64,000 bases of DNA from Atriophallophorus winterbourni. Its lineage: Eukaryota; Platyhelminthes; Trematoda; Plagiorchiida; Microphallidae. A program made the position numbers and the translations under genes. Location of the stretch: contig JACCGJ010002714.1 in assembly GCA_013407085.1 (NCBI GenBank), positions 62,001-126,000 on the forward strand. Reading direction: 5' to 3'. This document shows, piece after piece, positions 50,040 to 62,378 of the stretch. Every line of letters begins with the position of its first letter. The first letter of the stretch is position 1. The notes beneath the pieces are model-generated. The model was given only the letters and a program-made list of their open reading frames with translations. It was not told the DNA's origin and did no database searches.

Positions 50040-51740
50040 CCTCCGGAACAAATTTATCAGCTTTATTCGAGTTGATAAACGAGCTTCCAAATAACAATCG
50101 GTTTCTCAGATGCGAATCAGTTATGTAGTGTGGTAAAAGATAAAACTAATATTAAACAAGGAGTCTCTGCCCAAAGTCTTCGCCAGGCTTCACAGAGTCC
50201 AAAGCTGTTCAAAAACTGTCATGCGCCGCTATCTGAACCTATATCTTACATGTTTATTAATTTGCTCGAAGCTGTTGTGGTAGCAAAATACCGGAAACTG
50301 GGAAAAATAATACCCATTTGCAAAGGTGGTTGCCGTTTTGAAGGTAAAACTTGCAGGCCGGCGACATTGTTGTCTTCGGTATCAAATGTTTTTGAGCGGA
50401 TAATAACCACATAAATCTTACGGAATCTGGAAACGAACCACCTTTTGGCAGTTTTCCAAAACATTTGCCGACAATCATACACGATTGAACGAGGATTGTA
50501 GATGCGGGATGCTGTATTCATGCATGCTACCTGGACATTTCTTAATCTTTCGACAGAGTTTATCATAAGTGACTCTTGAACAATCGAAAAAAGCACAATA
50601 TTGTGTTGAGACTATATGAATTTATATATGATTACATCAGCAACAGACACATCAGAGTCCATGTCGACGGTCTATTATCGAAAAACACGATATCACTAGC
50701 GTTGTTACACAAGGCTCAGTGCTTGTATCAATGCTGTTCCAAGTTTATATGAACGATATACCAATGCCAAATAAGAGTAAGATAGTATTTTGCTGAAGAT
50801 ATAAAACTATGGAGGCAAATCAGCAATGCTGCTAGTTTCAATTTGTTGTAAAACTAATTGAGTGCTCTGCACAACTGGTCCTCAGAAAATAAACTGCCGT
50901 CGAATATGCAAATGTCCTAGATAAATTACTTCGGTCCTTACCTTCGCTTTTCTTATCAATACTCGTTCGGCGACAAAAACCTGTATTATAACGAAGAAGA
51001 AAAGGGCATGCGTGTTTTGATTTTCGGAAAGTTGAAAAATGGTCTAAATTAAAATGCCGCGTACAAATGCGCGATTCATCTGCTCGGCATTTTCCTCCGA
51101 TATTCCGACGTTTTCCCCCGAGGAGTTTTCGTTTCATGATGAACACATATATACACTAGGTTCTAAACTATGCGACGCTCACCTGGACATTTTGGCTTCA
51201 AAATGTGATCCCTTTTCTGGATTGCATATATCAGAGAGCTTCTAAGCTTGTGATTGGACTGGAAAATATGCCATCCGCCGGGCGACTCAGACGACTGGAA
51301 CTAAGGACCTTAAAACAAAGGCGAATGCGAGGTGATCTCGTTCTCTCATACGAAATACTGTTAACTGGTTCCCACCCACTGGACATATTATTACACCACC
51401 GAACTTCCAGCAACAACCGTGCCCATGGTTGTAATTTGGAGATACCACATTCTGAACGGAACTGCCTCAGAAATTTTGATACAGTGCGGGTGTGCTTTTT
51501 TGGAATTCCCTGTCTGCCACTTTGATAAGCTCAACCAGTTTACCTATATTCAAATCGATACTTCACGATTACATGAAAGCTAATTCCGATTTTGCCCTCA
51601 ATTATCAACGAAATATCATCGTCCCTTTGATTTTGATTTTATTTTAACGGATAATTACATTTATACCTATAGTTCGACCTAATAGTTGTTGTAAAGTTAA
51701 TTGTATTTTCAACCACAAATATTGAATATTGAACTTCGGT
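50040..51740 (+). pseudogene. Type-D CR1, decayed, RT and C-terminal part
   Basis: Plus strand. RT entry: LFKNCHAPLSEPISYMFINL, KIIPICKGGCRFEGKTCRPA, VFERIITT (50,130-50,414). Scattered remnants follow: CCIHACYLDIS-like near 50,510, VHVDGLLS near 50,655, NDIPMPNKSKIVFC near 50,750. The thumb region lies near 51,060-51,150, and the C-terminal domain at 51,205-51,525 (YQRASKLVIGLENMPSAGRL, RGDLVLSYEIL, SERNCLRNFDTVRVCFFGIP). The 3' end (CACAAATATTGAATATTGAA) is at about 51,740. Closest to the copy at 56.6-58.2 kb. Confidence 0.7.
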
Positions 51741-52650
51741 TAATCCGCCTGTTTTCGAAAGTGATCATTTGCATTAATTTTAAAGGTTGACTTGGCCACT
51801 GTGATAACCGATTTGGCCTATTTATCTTTTCTATACGCTCACATGTTGTAAAACAATGTCGTCCATGTGTACCTTGGTTAAACATTTTGAAATTTCCAAC
51901 TTATCACAGAAACCATATTACCTTCTTCACAAAATTATGATAAGCACGCAAAAACCGTTTGGGTTGGATTTTGACAATGGAGATGATCACTTGTAAACGT
52001 GTCTAGTTATATATTATTACAAAGCTCACTGCTACCACGTATTTTGATATAGTTCAAATCTTGACTGAACATTTAATGCAATTTGTTGCATTTTGTAATA
52101 TATTTTATTACTTTTCTAGTTACAAGTTCTATCCCAGTTCTGGAAGATCACACCACAGCATGAAATAATCATAAACATAAATTTGAGAAGTATATGCTTG
52201 TTTTGAAATTAAGCATCATTTTGAAAATTTGGCTAATATTTTTAATGTCTGGATAGCTGACCTTATATTACATAACTATGAGACCACCCCGTTAGACAAG
52301 ACAAAGTTGTTCAAATCATTAGATCCGTGCAAATCAGCAATCGGATCAAAATTATTAAAATTAGTTTCAATAAATTCATTCGAGTACGAGTGTTGATGGT
52401 TTATCTGAATGATACTTTTAGTTACAATATTCATTGTTTCCCAACTTCCTATTAGTAATATCGACTAGTTAATTTTATAAAACGGCAACCAATGCGGGAT
52501 GATAACGCACAAGTTCTCTTAATTCTAATGATGTATGTGACAAAGGCCTGCGTGAGAGATGTTTTATATGTTTCTGCACACCCACACTTGCATTTGCTTC
52601 ACATTCGCAAAAAGAAACTGCTTCTCGTATTTGTTCACGATTCTCTATAA
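51741..52650. other. No recognisable feature
   Basis: AT-rich non-coding sequence without repeats known from elsewhere in the window. Confidence 0.3.
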
Positions 52651-52835
52651 GAAATGATGCCCATCAACCTCAGCCTCTTACTTTTAGTTGTGTATATTCT
52701 GTCAATCCCAGCATGGCCATTCGCTGTTTGTGAGTCATGTGCTGCATCACTTCAACTAGCTTCGTCGCTCGGTGGTACACTTTACACAGCAATTTAATAT
52801 CTTTTCGCAGCCACGGATCCAAAAAGGAACCATGT
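52650..52835 (-). pseudogene. Orphan CR1 ORF2 C-terminal fragment
   Basis: The minus strand reads DPWLRKDIKLLCKVYHRATK, LVEVMQHMTHKQRMAMLGLT without a stop. It matches WLQKDINLLQRIYHR-type segments of the CR1 ORF2s. No CR1 sequence is visible on either side. Confidence 0.6.
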
Positions 52836-53419
52836 TCTCATTCGTTGGATTGATAATGATTAAAGTTCGATTTACATATTTGTAATTCATTTATAATTAT
52901 ATAAAACTTATAATTTATTTTTATTTATAATTCGTGGTAACGTTTTAGGAGAGAACCTCCAAATATTCTTCTCAAAATTCTAAAGATACCACTTGCCATA
53001 TTGAAGAGTTTCTGGCAAAGACTATTCGGTTTCAGAAAAAAAGTCGTACCTAGGAATGGCGTGCATAGCGCATTCACGACTGTTTATCGAATTTAGAGAC
53101 ATGATCCAATATTTTCAGGTTGATTTTAAAACAAATCACCTTATTTAACGAAGCTTTAAATTGTGTTTTAGCTACTTGCCCTGTTCGATGTTTGATGAGA
53201 GTTGTCTGTTCAATGGCGAGTCGAAAAGTGCAGGGATTGCTTTCCGTACTAGAACACTGTCGTTACTGGTACTAAATTAATATACCTAATAATATCTTCT
53301 AAAAATAATGAGCAAATTAACCAAAGGAGTCGCAAACAGAACTGAACGTAGGGTAACTTCGATTTCGACTGCTAAATTGTAGCTGTTGGGGAGTTGAATG
53401 CTGCGATTGAAGTTATTTT
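52836..53419. other. No recognisable feature
   Basis: AT-rich stretch with short TTATAATT-type repeats near 52,880-52,935. No coding potential seen. Confidence 0.3.
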
Positions 53420-54690
53420 TGACTCTATTTAGTCGATGTCGATCATGAATGCACATCAAAATCACGTGATATGTTATATGTTCCATAGATATTCTAATGA
53501 CTAACAGGTCGATTTAAGAGGCATATTCTCTCATCCATCGCCCGCAACGATACTCAGTACACCGTCGAACAACACCCGATGCGATCTACTTTTTGAAGCC
53601 AAGGTCTCGATCTTTTCCACTCAGCTTGTTATCGACATTTGATATAATGCCTTTATTGCCTGCGTTTAGAAGCATGTATTTTCCAACTTTTCTGGTCAAC
53701 GCCAAAAGCTTTCATATCTATTATCAATTTCTACGTGAGGCAAGGACTGTCTGCCCAATGGTCGACTTCTTGATTTGAACTCCCCTAGAGAATATATTTT
53801 GAAAAACGACCATTTTCGTTAATTTTATAGAAAAAAGATGTGATTCATTTTCTCTTGCTGCGTCGGGGTTTTTCATTGGTTATCATTTGAATTAGGCTAT
53901 AATGCAATAGGTTACACAAAATAAATCGTGTATTGTACTGAGAGAATTAAAGTCGATCTAAAAGTCAGAAAGTTCCTAAAACAGTTCGCTTTATACTCAT
54001 TTTTCCGCGATGATTATTACGATGCAATGTATGAAGTTTGACTGCTCGTTCCCTTAGTTATCTGGTTTGTACATGCGATACCATGACAAAATGTAATACC
54101 ATGTTATCTCTTCGTAAGCCACAATTCTTTTGAATAAAATTCTCGTCAATTAATTTATCCAAACGTATGATCAGAACCAAAAGTCGCCTAAGTTTTGCTC
54201 TTGCAATGCGCACATATTCACCAAAAATCGATTTGTACACCACATTGTTTTGCACACCACTGTTTTTGCCAAATTTTGAACCATCCACTATTGACCTGAT
54301 ACACATCATGATGATTGTTTTGATGTAAATTTCGATGAAAAACGCACAGTTTTTCGTGCGCCGCTTTTTCAGTTCACGCGCTTTCCATAAACTTCGTAAA
54401 ACATAAACGGAATTGTACTAATGCTAAGACGAAGCATCAGTGACTTACGGTAGTGTCCTGTTGGAGCATTTCATCGTCAACCTAAATGAGTAATTCCACA
54501 GCGAACGTCAATCAACGGTATTGGATGGTGAAAACTAAACTAGCTTAACGATTGGTATTGCATTGCTTAGAGACACCACAGAGCTTTGATTGCCTCGGGT
54601 TTAGTGAATGAATATTTATAGATTGCAAAGTGAAGAAAGCCTTCGCATTCATTTTCAAATTTCACCATGAAAGACATAAAAGTAGCCAGG
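53420..54690 (-). repeat. Repeat R, copy 2: RTE 3' end joined to unclassified sequence
   Basis: 53,420-53,800 corresponds to 3,440-3,845 (RTE ORF2 end, heavily decayed; shared CTGCCCAATGGTCGACTTC). It continues as in copy 1 at 33,860-35,050, with shared GTACACCACATTGTT, CATAAACTTCG, ATTTATAGATTGCAAA and AAAGCCTTCGCATTCATT. No intact ORF. Confidence 0.5.
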
Positions 54691-55339
54691 TCACTGTATT
54701 GGTTTTTTGCCGGTGTGCTTCGTGAGCTCTTCAAACTTTATAACTGGGCATAATTTGTTCAGTTCCATACACTTGACCCAAACCTCTCGTGCCTAATTGC
54801 CGACATTGTAAGGTTTAGAGAATATCTGTTCTGTTGCCGTTCTAAATAATCGAGCATTTAAGCTCGTCGACAGATTTTAATACCGGATACACGGTCAGAG
54901 ATTCAGATTTTTAGAAATTACCGGAACTCATACAGGATATTATTTGAGAAAACTAGTATTTAAATTTATAATTTTCAGTAATATCCCATAATCCTGGAAA
55001 TCTTTTTGAGCTCCCTCAAATATGATCATATCCGATATTCCCGTCAGAGCGGTCGCGTGCGTTTTCCTACTAACAGTGTCTCTTCTCAGCTAAATTCCAT
55101 CCGATATGATGTTCAAAATCAATTAATTACGAAAATATATTTCTGTGCATTTCTGTGCTTTTCAAGAAAACACTTTTAATAATTTTACTAGCGTATCTTC
55201 ATTGGTCGCATCGTTTTTTTCGAGAATTTGCTCGAATTTACTTGCAAAAGTGTTTTCCTTTCAGAGAGTTAGCGTTTTGGCCATACAAGGAGGTGTTAAT
55301 TGGTAACCGTTTGTTTCAGTTATTGTAGCCGTCAAAACT
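54691..55339. other. Mostly unassigned
   Basis: No ORF. It contains the second, diverged copy (about 54,925-54,960) of a short block also found near 31,620-31,675. Confidence 0.3.
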
Positions 55340-56450
55340 GATCACATTATTGCTAAACTAAACCAGCATTGTACGCTTCGTCTTCTGACGGTGGTCGGTA
55401 AATCACAACATGTTCACAGTTGGCAGCTGTTGCAAATTCAAGTGAACACCACAATGTGCGTTCCAGTATCAAATGGTATTCCGTGATTTCATTGAACATG
55501 AAGTGTTCATCAAAGTGAGTAGTAACACCTCAACATCTACGGTCCATACGATCACGGTGCAAAAGATAAGTTGACAACGTGTCAAAGGTGGTTGCCTTCG
55601 TGTTGGTGGGTACATTACATCAGCGACCTTCACAGAGTCGGTCAACATCCGTTTTTGGATCGAGGTATTCCGTGTTGCTGTGCTCGGCAACGTCTACGAT
55701 GGCGTCGGTTATTATTTGCTTACCGATAATTTTGATCACTCATGGATCTTTTTGTCGATACTGTTTTCAATTGTTAATCACGGTGTCTACCATAGTGGAG
55801 GTCCAGATTGTCCGTCTAAGTGGTTATGGACCAATACCTTCGTAATTCGGTGACTTCAGGATTTCGAAATTATCGATTACAGTTTCATCGCGGGTTTGGA
55901 TAGCATTACCATTGTTTGATTTCCTGGTTGTATTTAAAGTTTGTATCAGAACCAATGTCATCTTCTGCGACATTGAAGGAAAAAGTTTGCGCTTATTACG
56001 ACCTTTTTTTTTGTTTTGCTTGCATTCCGGTGGCGATTTGGACTGTTCTGAACAGAGCACATCAACAAATACACAGGATTGATTTTCCATGTCGCTCCTT
56101 AGCAGTTATGTCGACAAAAGTAGATCTCCTTAATCCTTCAAATATCGCACTACTATCATGTAAAACAGCGGTTTAACTTTGTTTAACGCTTTGGGAGAAG
56201 TACTCAAGCGATTTAACTATATCGGGTAAATCACTGTCAGATTCGTCGGATTGACATTTTTAACCATTCAGCTAAGTCATTCTGATGTCTATTCGAGAAT
56301 AATATATCAGTGGACTCTAGCACGTGAGCATAGATAATACTAAGCGAAATAACTTCTGAGGCAATTTTGGTTAATAAGACATTCGACGTGAACGACTTTG
56401 ACTTTAGAACGTTTTTAACACTCTTCTGGGTGTCGTCCTAGAACAAGTTC
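55340..56450 (-). pseudogene. Type-A CR1: ORF1 second half and ORF2 start, decayed
   Basis: Minus strand. ENQSCVFVDVLCSEQSKSPP and ETVIDNFEILKSPNYEGIGP (56,090-55,824) align with ENTSRVFVDVPWSERAKSPL and IPKSSNYEGNGP of the intact type-A ORF1. Then the ORF1/ORF2 junction follows (MLTDSVKVADVMYPPTRRQP, 55,690 onward; compare MSTDSIGVGDVIYPLTRG). An endonuclease scrap follows, which in the type-A ORF2 reads DTLWCSLELATGE and YRPPSADEAYNA (55,490-55,345, in broken frames). A large part of the endonuclease N-terminus is deleted. DNA similarity to the first RNA-binding-like module extends upstream to about 56,450. Confidence 0.65.
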
Positions 56451-56639
56451 ACCTTTTTAGGAGCATGGTATGTTGGTGGTAAAGTTTAGCATATTCGTTT
56501 TATTAGTTCAAATATTTAGGCTTGAATAATGGCTCTACAATATTCTTCACTTGTTCAGCCTTTTCCCAGTTGCGACCAACTGTTCCATATTATAATAAGG
56601 ACATTTCCAACAGATGAATCTATACTCTTGCCATTTATA

Positions 56640-58231
56640 TTTGAATTTCGACAGGCATTGCGTAGATAGCAAACTGTCAGAAGCTGTCATGCGCAGCTCT
56701 CGGAACCTTTATCTCGTCTGTTTAACGAATTGCTTCAAGTTGGAATGGTACCAATCGATTGGAAGCTGGGACTAATTACACCAATTTACTAAAGTGGATG
56801 CCGTTCTGAAGTGAAAAATTACAGGCCTGTGACATTTCTGTCTTTGGTTTCAAAGGTTTTTGAGCGCATAATCACTGCAGAAGTAGTGCGCTACCATGGA
56901 ATCATACGGACTCTTGACAATTACCCAACATGGATTTCACAGAAACCGCTCTTGTCTGACTAATTTGGTGACATGTTCGGACTACTGGGCTTGTGTAATG
57001 GACGCTGGAGGCAGTATTCATGCATGCTACCTTGACATTTCTAAAGCTTTTGACAGAGTTGATCACAACTTACTGCTGAACAAGCTAAAGAAACACGGTA
57101 TTGCTGGAGGACCGTATGACTTGTTGCGAGACTATCTCAGCAAAAGACACATACGGGTTCGAGTTGACGGTATACAATCGAAGGAAATCGACGTCACTAG
57201 CGGTGTTCCACAGGGATCCGTGCTTGGACCGATACAGTTTCTGATTTATATGAATGACCTGCAAACACCACGCGGCATTAAGATGGTTCTGTTCGCAGGC
57301 GACATAAAAATCTGGAAAAAATCAGCACTGCCGAGGATTGCAGTGTGCTTCAAAGTGACTTGGATGCTGTGCGAACGTGGTTATCTGAAAATAACCTACA
57401 TGCAGAAGTCTCGAATCATGCACATCGGTCGTGTACTTAGCTTTTCTCATTCATGCAAGCTTTGTAACAATATCCTGGAGTACACCAAAGAAGAAAAAGT
57501 CCTGGGTGTCTGGATTTGCGGTAGCCTGAAAAATGGTCTACAATGCGAAGCGGTTTACAAACGCGCGTCTCGGATGCTCGGTGTGTTAAGGCGGATATTC
57601 GGACGTTTTTCCCAGAGCTGTTTTTCTCTGATGATGAACACGTACATACACCCGCTTATTGATTGCGCTTCACAAGCCTGGACCACATGGCTCCTAAAAG
57701 ACATTTAACTATTGGATCGCATATATCACAGAGCCTTAAAGTTGGTCATTGGGCTCGAAAACCTACCATTCGCCGACCGACTAAGTAAACAGAAGCTGAC
57801 GACACTTGCACAAAGGAGACTGCGAGCCGACCTCCTCCTCACATTCAAAATCCTTAACAATGTTTCCCACCCTTTGGATATACTATTTCACCGACGAACA
57901 TCAAGCAACAACCGCGGTCACAACTGCGAGTTGGAAATATCCCACTCCAATCAGAACTGCCGCAGGTATTTTTATGCTGTGCGTATTTGTTTCGCTTGGA
58001 ATTCCCTGCCAGCCAATTTGGTGAGCTTGAACACTTTTTCTATGTTTAAATTAAAACTGGACGATTTCCTGAGAGCTAATCCAAACTATTTATAATCTAT
58101 CGTTAACAGAATTATTTTGATTTTGAAATTTTTCCACACACATATACACATATACACTTGTACCTATAGTTCAACTGCATGGTTATTATAAAGTAATTGC
58201 TTTTTCAACCATAAAATCTTGAATCTTGAAT
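56640..58231 (+). pseudogene. Type-D CR1 ORF2: RT and C-terminal domain, lightly damaged
   Basis: Plus strand, 5'-truncated near 56,640. ITQHGFHRNRSCLTNLV, YLDISKAFDRVDHNLLLNKL, SGVPQGSVLGPIQFLIYMND, LFAGDIKIW (FAGD in place of FADD, so the RT would be dead), EEKVLGVWICGSLKNGLQCE (56,896-57,708). A TAA at 57,706 is followed in the same frame by YHRALKLVIGLENLPFADRL, NCRRYFYAVRICFAWNSLPA (57,712-58,095). A 3' UTR and CTTGAATC tail follow to 58,231. The next base begins a family-B array. Confidence 0.78.
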
Positions 58232-59348
58232 CTCGAGATTCACATAGTGATTTATTCTCGAGCACTCGAGACGCCTATGGATAACCAAATAATGTGGTGC
58301 CAACAAACGCCACACTTACACACCACAACCGGTATCTGGTTGTTTGAGGTTGTTAGGTTGAGACAGCAAGATTAGTTTCAGTGAGACTTGAAACAGTGCA
58401 TAAATGGTTAACAATGTTATACTTAAATACCACTGTTACATAGGGTTCGTATTAAGAACCACGAAGTTGAAATACAGAATCATATGATAAATCGCACTCG
58501 AAGAGCTTATGGATTACCAAATTATTTTGTGGCTCAAATAACCCGCACGTACACACCACTACCGGTTTCTGGCTGTTGGCCGTCATCAGGTGGAGACAGA
58601 GTGGCAAGTTTAGGTATGCATTGAAACAGTGGATAATGGCTAAGCAAAGTTTTACATAAAAGCCACGGTTACAAAGTATTCGTATATACAACCACGACGT
58701 TCGAACACAGAATCACTTTGTAATTCGTGGTAGAGCACTCGAGACGCTTACATATATAACCAAAGTGATGTGTTGCTCACATATCCCTTACTAAAAACTA
58801 CTACCGGTGTCCGGCAGTTCAGCTTCATCAGGTGGAGACAGTAAGATAAGGTACAGTTAGCCATGGAAAAGTGTTTATATTTTAAACAAGGTTAACATTA
58901 AAAGCCACTGTTGCATAGGGTTCGTACACGAACCACGATGTTCAAACACAGAATCGCATAGTGATTCGTGGTCGAGCAGATGAGGCGCTTGAGGATTACC
59001 GAAGTAATGTGTTGTTCACATCTCCCGCACTTACTCACCAATTCCTGGTTCTGGCTGTTTGGCGTTCTCAGGTAGAGACAGTAAGAATAGTTACAGTGAG
59101 CCATGAAACAGTGAATAAATGCTGACAAGGTTATACTTGAATGCCACTGTTACATAGGAGTCGTATAACGAACGTAGATGTTCAAACACAGAATCACATT
59201 GTGCAGTGTGGTGTAGCAATTGAATCGCTTATAGATCACCATTGAAATGTGTTTTTCACATCCGCCGCGCTTGAACAACAGTGCCAAAAGCTAGCTATTT
59301 GCTGTCATCAGGTTGAGACAGTAAGATTACGTACAGTGAACCATAAAG
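58232..59348 (-). repeat. Family-B hammerhead repeat array, about four and a half units
   Basis: Minus-strand units of about 240 nt with the hairpin GAATCACTATGTGATTC (diverged copies) and hammerheads near 58,325, 58,555, 58,800, 59,040 and 59,280. Only the second keeps a full core. The left end abuts the 3' tail of the type-D CR1 (58,231). The right end abuts the 3' tail of the HAL1-like element (59,349). Confidence 0.78.
58554..58596 (-). ncRNA. Minimal type I hammerhead ribozyme (family B)
   Basis: Minus strand: stem I CCAC (58,593-58,590) with GTGG (58,559-58,556). The core is CTGATGA (58,589-58,583); stem II is GGC-CAACA-GCC; then GAA, stem III ACCGGT and triplet GUA. The predicted cut is between 58,560 and 58,559. 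Core and stems are intact. Confidence 0.75.
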
Positions 59349-59511
59349 AAGAATCAAGAATCAAGAATCAAGAATCAAGATTTATGGTGATAAAAAGCTA
59401 ATGCTTTACACGTACCATTGGATGACAACTATTGCGGAAAAAAATTTAATCAAAATCACATTGTTAATGTTTTTTGGGTTCATGTTGCTTCAATACACCG
59501 GGCCAAATTCA
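59349..59511 (-). mobile_element. HAL1-like CR1 derivative, copy 2, 3' end
   Basis: Matches 37,415-37,560 of copy 1 on the minus strand: the last ORF2 codons (GPVY stop), CAACA(C/T)GAACCCAAAAAACA and the CTTGATT repeat tail. It is the downstream part of the element at 62,379-64,000, separated from it by the type-A CR1 insertion at 59,512-62,378. Confidence 0.75.
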
Positions 59512-62378
59512 AAGTGATTCAAAGTGATTCAAAGTTGTAATGGTCTAAAAAGCATTTAGCTTAACAATAACCATAGGATGGAGTTATGAGGTATATACAA
59601 TAAAAAAGAAGAACAGGAAAACTCATGTAGTGTAAATCGTATCAAAGTTTGGGTTGTCTCTCAAGTATTTGTCCAAATTAGCTTTAAAAATATCCAGGTT
59701 GGCTGAGTGTGTAACAGTGGAGGGGAGGGTGTTCCATGTGAAACTTACACGTACAGCATACGAATATCTTCGACAGTTCAGTCTTGAAGTGGGAATAAGC
59801 ACTGAAAGTTCATGTTTCCGACTGGCACGGGGTGGCGAGCGTGTGAAAAGTTTGGACAAGGGATGGTTAGGGACGTGCATAATATTGTACATCAGTATGA
59901 GGTCACCTCTTAGTCGACGACAGCGAAAGTCGAAAAGATTGAGACTCCTCAAACGTTCTTCATATGGTTTAGCAGCTAGTCCGGGTACAAGCTTTGTGGT
60001 TCGGTGGTAAATACGCTGCAGAAGATTGATGTCTTTCTGAATCCAGGGTGACCAAGCCTGAACAGCGTACTCCATCGCTGGTCTCAGATAGGTGTTCATG
60101 ATACGGGGCACCGACTGATTGGAGAATCTGCCGAAAATTCGTCTCAATAACGCCAATACTTGTGACGCCTTTTTGTATGCCGCTTTGCACTGCAGTGAAG
60201 TCTTCAGACTTGAACTGGTCCAAACACCCAAATCCTTCTCTTCAGTTGTCCAGACGAGTTGGTGGGACCCAAGAGTGTAGTTGTAATTAACAGTCTTTCC
60301 AATGTTTAACGCCTTGCACTTTTGGAAGTTGAATGGTAGTTTGTTTCTCAAAGACCAATCTTGCAATGTGTTTAGATCCTTCTGCAAAGTTTCACAGTCA
60401 TCATTGGTACGTATGCTTCTCCAAAGCTTTATATCGTCTGCAAATAACATAATCTTGCATTTAACACGCTCGGGAATGTCGTTTGCGTAGATCAAAAACA
60501 AAATCGGTCCGAGGACCGAACCCTGGGGCACTCCGCTCGTAATTTTGAATGGTTTCGATAAGGCGCCGTCAACTCTGACTTGGGCACTCCTGTCGCGTAA
60601 ATAGTTTTCTAGCCAAGCAAGAAGTTTTCCTGTTATCCCGTGCAATTCAAGTTTCTGGATTAAAATACTATGATTGACGCGGTCGAAAGCCTTTGACATG
60701 TCTAAAAAGCATGCGTGGATGGAGTAACCATTGTCCACACACTCAGTCCAGTCGTTTAAGGTGAGCAAGAGGTTAGATAGACATGAGTGATGTTTCCTGA
60801 AACCGTGCTGTTCAGTCGCAAGCAGTCTATTGTTTTCGAGGTGATGGGTGATCTTTTCCGCTACTAAACTCTCTAGCACTTTAGAAATTACTGGCAACAA
60901 CGTAACTGGTCTATAGTTCGCAGCGTCAGATCGACTCCCGCCCTTGTAGATTGGTGTGATGATACCAGATTTCCATTCCGCGGGAACGATACTATTTTCG
61001 AGCGAAATTTGGAATAATGTGCTGAGTGGACCACACAATGAGGATGCGCATCGTTTGAGGATAAAAGGAGTGATTCCATCTGCTCCTGGTGACTTTGCGG
61101 TATTCAAACGAAGAAGTTTGAGCATGACACACTCATTGTTTATTGAGATTTCATTTAGTATTTCATTGGAAAAGCCAATCGAATGCGGTGTAAGATGCAC
61201 TGATTCCTTGGGGCAAAACACTTTGCAGTAGTAACCTGCAAGAACTTCGGCAGCCTCGAACGCAGTCGTAGTTAGACCATTTGGTGTGCGTAGTGCTGAG
61301 ATTCCTGGCTTAATTTTTGATGTAGTGTTAACGATCTGGTACAGGACTTTGGGGTTCCGCTCCATCATGGTCAGTAGTCTTGCCTGATGAGACTGCTTAT
61401 CCTCGGTGATAAGAGAGGTGACCTTGTTCCTCAACAGACGATATGTTTCCCAATTATCTGGCATCGGATTGTGGACATAGTTTCTCCATGCATCGTTGCG
61501 TATCTTAATCCACTTCCTTGTGCGGCTTCTCAACGTGAAGGTAAATCGTTTTTTCGCTGTCTGTGGCACAAGTCTGGAATGTAGGTTTATTTCATCACAC
61601 AGCTTCTCTGTGAAGTTTACCCAAGAACGATGCACGTCCGTGGTGTCTGGTTTCCAGTCAGAAATCGTTCGAAGAGCATTTTGAAGACTTCCAATATCCA
61701 GTTGTAGTTTTGTTTTGTTGATGTCATTCGTTCTCTCAGCTTGACAAACATAATCGAATAAGAGGACCAGGTGGTCGCTAGAACCCAATGGAGTTTCGTA
61801 GCTCAGATTTTCGACGGCATGTTCCTCACTCGTTAGTATTAGATCCAGGACAGATGGCATGTTACCATCTCTATATCTAGTGTTATCGAAGACGTGGTTA
61901 TAAAAAGGAATATCGAAGATCAGTTCTTGAAACGCCTCGTCGAGCGAATTCGTTGAAAGAGCATTATTCTTCATCAAGTTTGGAAGGTTGAAGTCTCCCA
62001 TAACCAGGAGTGGCGATTGAAATCTGGCAGCCAGAAGTCGAATTTTCTGGAGTAGTTCAACATTGTGCGCATCACTTGCGCTTGGAGCCCGATAAATCAC
62101 GCCAATAATACAATCATCTCCGGTAGTCTGCTTAATTGAGCACCACAGAGTATCCTGTACACGTAGGTCAATATCGTCAATTTCTCTGCAGGATAACTGT
62201 TGGTTGTAGTAAAGTGCTACGCCACCGCCGCGTCCCAAACGGTCTTGACGGAGAAGACACATTCCTTTTAATGCCAATTCATTGTCTGATAAGTGAGGTT
62301 CAAACCATGTTTCGGTAATTGCAACTAAGTCCGGTGAGTGCTGTGTACATACGGTATCAAGCTCCTGTATTTTGTTTC
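59512..62378 (-). mobile_element. 5'-truncated type-A CR1 inserted in the HAL1-like element
   Basis: Host sequence breaks between CCCTGA (62,384-62,379) and ATTTGG, and resumes at 59,511. The insert begins in the ORF2 endonuclease region, runs through the whole RT and ends with ACTTTGAATC repeats (59,535-59,512). TGA at the two junctions may be a 3-bp TSD. Same orientation as the host. Only about the first 50 residues of ORF2 and all of ORF1 are missing. Confidence 0.78.

Noticed and set aside
52651..52800. Plus-strand signal-peptide-like ORF (MMPINLSLLLLVVYILS...)
   Set aside because: The opposite strand encodes a recognisable CR1 ORF2 segment. The hydrophobic run is a by-product of that sequence.
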